A DNA stretch of 39,884 bases, taken from NCBI GenBank assembly GCA_027488855.1, contig JAIYAV010000077.1, forward strand, positions 1-39,884. The letters run 5' to 3'. The translations under genes and the position numbers were made by a program. This DNA is from Saprospiraceae bacterium. GTDB lineage: Bacteria > Bacteroidota > Bacteroidia > Chitinophagales > Saprospiraceae. Below are positions 34,321-39,884 of the stretch, one piece after another. Position 1 is the stretch's first letter, and each line of letters opens with the position of its first letter. The notes beneath the pieces are model-generated. The model saw only the letters and a list, made by a program, of their open reading frames with translations, searched no databases and was not told the origin of the DNA.

Positions 34321-35043
34321 ATGTATGCATCAATTAAACGTGGGCTATGGATTGGAATACTGGGTGTGTTGATGCTGGGTTGCGTCAACAACAACGCTGA
34401 TCAACAGCCTGATCAGAATAAACTGGCTCCGAATAGTGATATAGCAGAGTCCAATCCTAGCTTCACGCTCGAAACCGTAGAAGAAACGGATCTTGATGGA
34501 AATTTGCTCCAATTTACTCGCCGAGACAGCGATGGATTGAAAGAGGGGGTCTTTAGTAAAATGACTGCCAAAGGGGCAAAACTGGAAGAAGCCAACTACA
34601 AAAATGGTAAACTCGATGGCCAACGGGTTTTGTTTTATCCTGATGGGGATACCTTGATTGTGGAAACATACCAGGAAGATTTGTTTGAAGGACCATACAA
34701 GTCTTTTTACCCGAATGGGCAACTTAAGCTGGCATGTGTCTACAAAAACAACAATATTGAAGGCAAATGGCTTCAGTATTACGAATCTGGACAGCTCAAA
34801 GAAGAAGTACTCTTTGAAGGCAATACTGAAAACGGGCCATTCAAAGAATACCACCCCAATGGCCAGTTGAGTGTGGAGGGCAGTTACAAGGAGGGCGACA
34901 ATGAACATGGGCCGCTTAAGTTTTATGACGAACAAGGGCAGCATTACAAAACCATGGAATGCGACATGGGCATCTGTCGGACGGTGTGGGCGCAAGAAAA
35001 CTACAAAGGCAGTAAAGCAAAAAGTAAAAAATCAAAAGGTTGA
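34321..35043 (+). CDS. YwqK-type MORN-variant repeat lipoprotein
   Basis: A 240-residue protein with a lipoprotein signal (GLWIGILGVLMLGCVNNN, Cys about residue 21). Several ~22-residue repeats follow of the form G-x-Y-x-x-Y-x-x-NGQL-x-x-x-x-x-Y-K-x-x-x-x-(D/E)G, for example GPYKSFYPNGQLKLACVYKN and GPFKEYHPNGQLSVEGSYKE. The end is lysine rich (KGSKAKSKKSKG). These PF07661-like repeats are annotated as the antitoxin YwqK in databases, but no toxin gene is adjacent, so an envelope role is likelier. It follows ugd by one base and precedes porQ closely, so it is surely in the same transcript. Function is unknown. Confidence 0.8.
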   Translation: MYASIKRGLWIGILGVLMLGCVNNNADQQPDQNKLAPNSDIAESNPSFTLETVEETDLDGNLLQFTRRDSDGLKEGVFSKMTAKGAKLEEANYKNGKLDGQRVLFYPDGDTLIVETYQEDLFEGPYKSFYPNGQLKLACVYKNNNIEGKWLQYYESGQLKEEVLFEGNTENGPFKEYHPNGQLSVEGSYKEGDNEHGPLKFYDEQGQHYKTMECDMGICRTVWAQENYKGSKAKSKKSKG

Positions 35044-35057
35044 AAAACAATTACAGC

Positions 35058-36116
35058 ATGAGGACGCGTCTATACTTGATTTTGCTGGGCATGGGTAGCC
35101 TGATCTCCATTCAGGCTCAAATCACTGGGGGGCAGCATACCTATGCCTTCCTGAACATCCCAAGCTCAGCACGAGTATCAGGTTTAGCCGGACATCTGAT
35201 TACGGTAATCGATGATGATGTAAGCTTGGCTTGGAGCAATCCTGCTGCGCTCAATCCCTTAATGCACCAGCAATTGGCTTTCAACCATGGTTTCATTGGC
35301 AAACAAATGCAGCATGGTGCCTTCAACTTTGGCCATCGATTGGGTCAAAAAGGTACCACGCTGCATGCTGGTGTACAATACGCGCGGTATGGCGAAATTG
35401 AGCACACCGACGAATTTTTTCAAACCTTGGGCACTTTTAACGCTGCGGAATACGCCATTGTAGCCGGTGTAGCCCACCCCGTGTATGATCGGCTCAATGT
35501 GGGTGCCAATTTGCGTTTGATCAGTTCCCAATTTGGCCAGTATAGTTCCATGGGCCTAGCTACTGATTTGGCGGCTACTTATCGGGATACGGCCAAACGG
35601 ACTGCGGTTACCCTGGTGTTTCGCAACTTTGGTCAACAACTGTCTTCTTACGATCCCAGTATTGGAAAAGAACCACTGCCTTTTGACCTCCAAATCGGTT
35701 TTTCCAAACAACTCAAGTATTTACCCTTTCGCTTTTCCATCATCTATACCTCGCTCAACCGTTGGAACCTGCTCTACGACGATCCGAACCTGGAAACAGG
35801 CACGATCTTTTTGGGGGAAGAACCCAGCGAGCCTACTGATTTCAACCTTTGGCTGGACAATTTTTTTCGCCACCTGGTTTTCAATGGTGAACTCTTAATC
35901 GGTGCACGGGAAAATTTTCGCGTACGCTTTGGTTACAATTACCGCATGCACCGTGAAATGACGGTACAAGGTTACAGTAGTTTGGCTGGCTTTACGTTTG
36001 GGGTGGGTATAAAGGTAAGTCGTTTCCGGATTGATTTTGGCCGGGGCGTTTACCACTTGGCCGGAGGACAAACGCAGTTGGGAATATCTACTAATTTTAA
36101 CGAATTTAGAAAGTAA
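35058..36116 (+). CDS. porQ: Type IX secretion system protein PorQ
   Basis: A 352-residue outer-membrane protein with signal peptide (MRTRLYLILLGMGSLISIQAQ). It opens with the PorQ hallmark GGQHTYAFLNIPSSARVSGLAG and continues as a 14-strand-type PorV/FadL-like barrel (DDDVSLAWSNPAALNPLMHQQLAFNH). PorQ joins PorU, PorV and PorZ in the attachment complex; in P. gingivalis it holds PorZ. The frame also offers a TTG at 35040 overlapping the preceding TGA; the ATG at 35058 is preferred because it leads straight into the signal peptide. Its location inside a polysaccharide-type gene run is notable. Confidence 0.85.
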   Translation: MRTRLYLILLGMGSLISIQAQITGGQHTYAFLNIPSSARVSGLAGHLITVIDDDVSLAWSNPAALNPLMHQQLAFNHGFIGKQMQHGAFNFGHRLGQKGTTLHAGVQYARYGEIEHTDEFFQTLGTFNAAEYAIVAGVAHPVYDRLNVGANLRLISSQFGQYSSMGLATDLAATYRDTAKRTAVTLVFRNFGQQLSSYDPSIGKEPLPFDLQIGFSKQLKYLPFRFSIIYTSLNRWNLLYDDPNLETGTIFLGEEPSEPTDFNLWLDNFFRHLVFNGELLIGARENFRVRFGYNYRMHREMTVQGYSSLAGFTFGVGIKVSRFRIDFGRGVYHLAGGQTQLGISTNFNEFRK

Positions 36117-36175
36117 GTGTTTTTTTAAAGCATTCAATTAAGTACTTTTAGGCTTTCCTACTAAATTGAGGCCCC

Positions 36176-38056
36176 ATGTGTGGCATTTCCGGAATAATAA
36201 AGCTGGGGGCAACCAACGAAGCAATGTACGCGCCATTAGAGCGTATGAACCAAGCTTTGGCTCACCGTGGCCCCGATGATGAGGGCTCTTGGGTCGAAGG
36301 GCCGATTGCATTGGGTCATCGTCGTTTGTCCATCATTGATTTGTCGAGTGCTGGCCACCAACCGATGTTAAGTCCAAATGGCAATCTGGTTTTGGTTTTT
36401 AATGGGGAAATCTACAATTTCCGAGCGCTGAAGGCCGAGTTGAGTGACTATCCTTTTCAATCTGGTTCAGATACCGAAGTGATTTTGGCGGCCTATACCC
36501 GTTGGGGAGTAGATTGTTTAAAAAGGCTCAACGGCATGTTTGCGTTTGCGCTATGGGATCGGCAGCAGCAAAGTCTTTTGCTTGCCCGCGATCACCTGGG
36601 CATCAAACCACTTTATCTTTTTGAACAAGCTCATCAAGTCCTATTTGCTTCTGAAATAAGAGCCCTGCTGGCTAGTGGCCTGGTGCCCCGCAAAGTCAAT
36701 ACTAGTGGGTTGAGCGATTACCTGCGCTACCAAACCGTACATGCACCCCAAACCATGGTAGAGGGTGTTCGTATGCTGGAGCCTGGGCATTATCTGCTGA
36801 TTCATGCCAATGGCCGACGGGAAGAAGCGGCATTTTGGAGGCCATTTGACCACAAACCCAGGCTTGACCCCCCAGATTGGAATCATGCTTGTAACCTGGT
36901 TCGTGACGCACTGCTGCAGTCCGTCGACCGGCAAATGGTCGCGGATGTACCTTTTGGCGCTTTTTTGTCGGGGGGAATCGACTCCAGTTCCATTGTGGCT
37001 TTGATGAGTCAAGTCAGCAAGACGACGGTCAAAACCTTCTCGGTTACCTTTGCTGAAGAAGCCTACAGCGAGGCCGTTTTTGCCCGGCAGATTGCAGAAA
37101 AATACCAAACCGATCACCACGAAATCCGGCTCAAAGCCGATGATTTTTTGCATACAATACCCCATGCACTCAAGGCAATGGATCATGTCAGTGGGGATGG
37201 GCCAAATACGTACGTGGTATCAGGAGCAACCCGTCGTGAGGGCGTCAAAATGGCCCTGTCAGGTTTGGGTGGTGATGAACTATTTGGTGGTTACCCTATT
37301 TTTCGGCGCAGCAAAGATTTAGCCAGCTTAAAATGGGTGAATGCTTTGCCTCCTTTTTTACGCAAAGCCGCAGCTTGGGGCTTGCTACAAAGTAGTTCAA
37401 GTGTAGCGGTTAGGAAAACAGCCGAGGTGTTGCGTTTGTCACGGATGAACCCCTATACTGCCTATCATTTGTCCCGGCAAAGTTGGTCGGAAGCAGCCAT
37501 TGCCAAATTAGCCCCAGGTTTGGAAAAAATACCGAATTCGGTAGATGAAATCCTTGAAAAAATTCAGAGCCAGCCCTTTTATGCTTCTGCGCCCTTGTTG
37601 AGTCAAATTTCGGCGGCTGAAATCAGCACCTACATGCAAAATGTCCTTTTGCGCGATTCCGATCAAATGAGTATGGCTCATGCGCTGGAGGTGAGGGTAC
37701 CTTTTCTGGATTACGAAGTAGTTGAACTTTTACTGGCCATTGCCGATGGCATAAAATTGCCCAATCACAATCCCAAACCATTACTGGTTGCTGCGATGGG
37801 AGAATGGCTTCCTGAGACGATCGTAAATCGCCCAAAAATGGGGTTCACCTTGCCTTATGAGTTGTGGATGAAAGGAGCGCTGCATGAATTTTGCACCAGC
37901 CATTTGAAACAGCTCGGCGAGCGGGCTTATTTTTCGCCAGCGGCTTTAGACAAATTATGGCAAAACTTCCAACGAGGAAATCCGAGCATAAAATGGTCAC
38001 ACCTTTGGTCTTTGGTCGTTTTGGATGAATGGCTGGAAAACAATGGCATTGTTTAA
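36176..38056 (+). CDS. asnB: Asparagine synthase (glutamine-hydrolysing)
   Basis: A 626-residue two-domain amidotransferase. The class II glutaminase domain begins at Cys2 (MCGISGIIKL) with LAHRGPDDEG, LGHRRLSIIDLS and FNGEIYNF. The synthetase domain has the ATP-pyrophosphatase loop SGGIDSS (265-271) and LSGLGGDELFGGYPIF. Relatives in glycan clusters often amidate sugar acids or peptides instead of making free asparagine. With ugd and GT2 genes nearby, amidation of a uronate in a surface polysaccharide is a fair inference. The ATG must be immediately before Cys2, which fixes the start. It lies 59 bp after porQ. Confidence 0.93.
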   Translation: MCGISGIIKLGATNEAMYAPLERMNQALAHRGPDDEGSWVEGPIALGHRRLSIIDLSSAGHQPMLSPNGNLVLVFNGEIYNFRALKAELSDYPFQSGSDTEVILAAYTRWGVDCLKRLNGMFAFALWDRQQQSLLLARDHLGIKPLYLFEQAHQVLFASEIRALLASGLVPRKVNTSGLSDYLRYQTVHAPQTMVEGVRMLEPGHYLLIHANGRREEAAFWRPFDHKPRLDPPDWNHACNLVRDALLQSVDRQMVADVPFGAFLSGGIDSSSIVALMSQVSKTTVKTFSVTFAEEAYSEAVFARQIAEKYQTDHHEIRLKADDFLHTIPHALKAMDHVSGDGPNTYVVSGATRREGVKMALSGLGGDELFGGYPIFRRSKDLASLKWVNALPPFLRKAAAWGLLQSSSSVAVRKTAEVLRLSRMNPYTAYHLSRQSWSEAAIAKLAPGLEKIPNSVDEILEKIQSQPFYASAPLLSQISAAEISTYMQNVLLRDSDQMSMAHALEVRVPFLDYEVVELLLAIADGIKLPNHNPKPLLVAAMGEWLPETIVNRPKMGFTLPYELWMKGALHEFCTSHLKQLGERAYFSPAALDKLWQNFQRGNPSIKWSHLWSLVVLDEWLENNGIV

Positions 38057-38314
38057 TTGACCAAATCACCTTAATTAGACAAAAAATAAAACACACCTAT
38101 ATCGTTGATATTCAGCATCAAAAGCAATTTGACAAAAAATATCCAAAACCAACACCTAGAATGCTGAATTTATAAGCCCCTGTGAATTAACTTTGTCGCT
38201 GCAAAATCTTCGAGAAACCCGTAACGTTATCTTTCAGTCCGGCCAAACAGTCTACTTATTCCCAAACACAATAAAGGGCTGAGCCCTTTAATCCCATGAA
38301 CGAAAAACCGAAGA
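38057..38314. other. Intergenic region between asnB and the first GT2 gene
   Basis: A 258-bp AT-rich region. It contains a 9-bp inverted pair (ATTCAGCAT near 38109 and ATGCTGAAT near 38161), an exact -7-type TAACTTTG (38188-38195), and a compact hairpin AAAGGGCTGAGCCCTTT (38273-38289) in the leader 25 bp before the GT2 start. No gene is seen. The glycosyltransferase genes may therefore have their own promoter. Confidence 0.5.
38188..38195 (+). promoter_or_regulatory. Candidate -7 box (TAACTTTG) upstream of the first GT2 gene
   Basis: Exact TAnnTTTG match, 119 bp before the ATG at 38315. No convincing TTTG at -33, so support is partial. Confidence 0.35.
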
Positions 38315-39169
38315 ATGAAGATTTCAATCGTTACCCCTGCGTTCAACAGCGCGAAAACCATTCGTCACACCATTGAAAGTGTGGCCCGCCAGACTTACCC
38401 AAATGTTGAGTACATTATTGTAGATGGAGGTTCGCATGACGCTACGGCAAGAATCGTAGCTCAATATTCCGATGTTGTCGACATATTCATCTCCGAACCA
38501 GACCGAGGAGTATACGACGCGATGAACAAAGGCATTCGAGCAGCAAGCGGAGACATCATCGCCATCCTCAATTCTGATGATTTTTATACGCACGCTCAGG
38601 TCTTGGAACAAATCGCAAATTCTTTTCAGGAATCAGGTGCAGATTCAGTGTACGGCAATCTGCAATATGTAGATCAGCACAATCCACATCAGGTAATTCG
38701 CCATTGGGAGTCAGGAGCTTTTCAACGCCAGCGTTTTTTAGCGGGTTGGATGCCTCCTCACCCAGCATTTTTTGTCAAAAGAGCAGTTTATCAACGGTAC
38801 GGGTTGTTTAATTTAAGCCTCAAAAGTTCGGCTGATTACGAACTGATGCTGCGTTTTTTGTACAAGCACCAGATTAGTGCGGCCTATGTATCCGATGTAC
38901 TTGTGCGGATGCGGACAGGAGGTTTGAGCAATGCAACTTGGCTTAACCGTTGGAAAGCCAACCGAGAAGACCGATTAGCATGGAAAATCAACGGCATAAA
39001 CCCAAGATTTTACACTACTATATTAAAACCTTTTCGTAAATTGCGGCAGTTCTATTATCGACCAATTCAGCGTGCTATAATTACGGAAGAAAACCATCCC
39101 AAAAACTTATCATCAGACCAGTATAATCAACCATTATACGAAAGTCAAGGTCAAATTAAAGCGTTTTAG
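38315..39169 (+). CDS. Glycosyltransferase family 2 protein (copy 1 of tandem pair)
   Basis: A 284-residue GT-A fold enzyme with the GT2 opening MKISIVTPAFNSAKTIRHTI and the nucleotide-sugar motif VDGGSHDATARI. The metal-binding region is ILNSDDFYTHAQ. ISEPDRGVYDAMNKGIR and GWMPPHPAFFVKR match WcaA/colanic-type transferases. It probably adds one sugar to a lipid-linked glycan at the inner face of the membrane. No membrane helix is seen. The following gene encodes a close paralogue with the same blocks. Donor and acceptor cannot be assigned. Confidence 0.92.
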   Translation: MKISIVTPAFNSAKTIRHTIESVARQTYPNVEYIIVDGGSHDATARIVAQYSDVVDIFISEPDRGVYDAMNKGIRAASGDIIAILNSDDFYTHAQVLEQIANSFQESGADSVYGNLQYVDQHNPHQVIRHWESGAFQRQRFLAGWMPPHPAFFVKRAVYQRYGLFNLSLKSSADYELMLRFLYKHQISAAYVSDVLVRMRTGGLSNATWLNRWKANREDRLAWKINGINPRFYTTILKPFRKLRQFYYRPIQRAIITEENHPKNLSSDQYNQPLYESQGQIKAF

Positions 39170-39295
39170 CCAAAGTCACCTGTTTATTAGTTGCGTATTG
39201 CTTGTTCAAGCATTTGCGCTGATTCTCTATTGTCCTCATTTGAATTATAATCATTGAATTACAAGTTTTTCACCCTCTAAATTGTATTAATCGAT

Positions 39296-39884
39296 ATGAA
39301 AGTCTCAATTATTACCGTATCATTCAATAGTGCAGCTACTATTGAAGACACCATTAAAAGTGTCATTGATCAGACCCACCCAAACATCGAATACATTATT
39401 ATTGATGGTGGCTCAAATGATGGTACAGTTGAAATCATTAATGCTTATTCGGATTGGGTTAGTCATTGCGTTTCAGAGTCCGATGAGGGGATTTATGATG
39501 CCATGAATAAGGGGCTTCAAAAGGCTACGGGTGACATTATCTGCATATTGAATTCTGATGATTTTTATGTAAACTCTGATGTAATCAGCCAGGTTGTTTC
39601 CCATTTCAAACGCACTAAAGCTGATTCCATATACGGTGATATTCAATATGTTGGACAACACGACACCAGCAAAGTTATCCGCAATTGGATTTCTGGCCAC
39701 TATTTAAGACAAAGGTTTTTATTTGGATGGATGCCTCCACACCCTGCTTTTTTTGTGAAAAGCCATGTCTACAAAAGTTTAGGGTATTTTAATACTAAGT
39801 TAAAAACTTCCGCGGACTACGAATTGATGCTCCGATTTTTGTTCAAACATCAAATATCCAGTGATTATTTGCCTGAACTCTTGG
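39296..39884 (+). CDS. Glycosyltransferase family 2 protein, 3' truncated by window edge (copy 2)
   Basis: The first 196 residues of a GT2 enzyme, cut by the end of the window. It starts MKVSIITVSFNSAATIEDTI and carries IDGGSNDGTVEI, ILNSDDFYVNSD, SDEGIYDAMNKGL and GWMPPHPAFFVKS, collinear with copy 1. The ATG at 39296 aligns with the start of copy 1. The 126-bp gap between the two copies has no recognisable feature. The pair most likely arose by tandem duplication and now makes two different linkages in the same repeat unit, which is inference. Confidence 0.9.
   Translation, partial: MKVSIITVSFNSAATIEDTIKSVIDQTHPNIEYIIIDGGSNDGTVEIINAYSDWVSHCVSESDEGIYDAMNKGLQKATGDIICILNSDDFYVNSDVISQVVSHFKRTKADSIYGDIQYVGQHDTSKVIRNWISGHYLRQRFLFGWMPPHPAFFVKSHVYKSLGYFNTKLKTSADYELMLRFLFKHQISSDYLPELL

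Noticed and set aside
34345-34995. 216-residue open frame antisense to the MORN lipoprotein gene
   Set aside because: It mirrors the repeat-encoding gene in another frame. The sense frame has a signal peptide and repeats, while this one has no coherent domain.
34321-35043. Toxin-antitoxin antitoxin (YwqK label)
   Set aside because: The repeats match the YwqK-type MORN variant, but the protein is a predicted lipoprotein and there is no toxin gene beside it, so the database name is not taken as function.

Overview
The window looks like a piece of a Bacteroidota chromosome, most likely from the class Saprospiria (Haliscomenobacter/Lewinella-like; this placement is inference). Visible reasons are a gliding lipoprotein GldB tail, two type IX secretion accessory proteins (PorZ, PorQ), many Bacteroidota-style outer-membrane barrels, promoter-like TAnnTTTG boxes in place of Shine-Dalgarno-led starts, and moderate GC. 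There is no tRNA, rRNA, CRISPR array, transposase or phage gene. Most of the sequence is ordinary chromosomal backbone, with one unusual accessory block at 4.4-14.6 kb.

Layout. 1-1.9 kb: end of gldB, an isopenicillin-N-synthase-type oxygenase and tatA. 2.0-4.3 kb: a divergent pair, a DUF6029-type barrel (minus) and a secreted TlpA-like thioredoxin (plus). 4.4-14.6 kb: a tandemly duplicated two-gene module. Each unit has a large MG2/alpha-2-macroglobulin-like secreted protein followed by a ~588-residue barrel protein. The first copy is full length, with a thioester motif and a SusC-signature-like segment; the second has lost both. 14.6-15.2 kb: an OmpA-type lipoprotein. 15.2-15.6 kb: a gene-free region holding a very long inverted repeat. 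15.6-18.5 kb: uvrA. 18.5-21.2 kb (minus): coaD, pruA and a GNAT acetyltransferase. 21.4-23.4 kb: a GH127 glycosidase. 23.5-27.9 kb (minus): an M3 oligopeptidase, a WecA/MraY-like sugar-phosphate transferase, the fluoride channel crcB, a tryptophan 2,3-dioxygenase and a small membrane protein. 28.1-32.1 kb: uppS, nadD and porZ. 32.1-32.8 kb (minus): a one-cysteine thioredoxin-like protein. 33.0 kb to the end: a polysaccharide-type cluster with ugd, a YwqK/MORN-repeat lipoprotein, porQ, asnB and two tandem GT2 glycosyltransferases, the last cut by the window edge.

How the genes fit together. The right end (ugd, asnB-type amidotransferase, GT2s) looks like the start of a surface polysaccharide locus. 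The WecA-like enzyme and uppS supply lipid-carrier chemistry elsewhere in the window. porQ sits inside this cluster and porZ is 3 kb away, which fits the role of T9SS in attaching cargo to anionic lipopolysaccharide. The duplicated MG2/barrel module is the best candidate for an undescribed cell-surface system.

Between genes there is a recurring theme of long inverted repeats, several built from 7-8 bp tandem words (GTTGAGAA, GTTGAAAA, GAGCTAT). They lie at 1.9, 19.07, 23.4 and 29.65 kb, with larger ones at 15.4 and 28.9 kb. A three-arm leader at 4.33-4.39 kb can form two mutually exclusive hairpins ahead of the macroglobulin gene.
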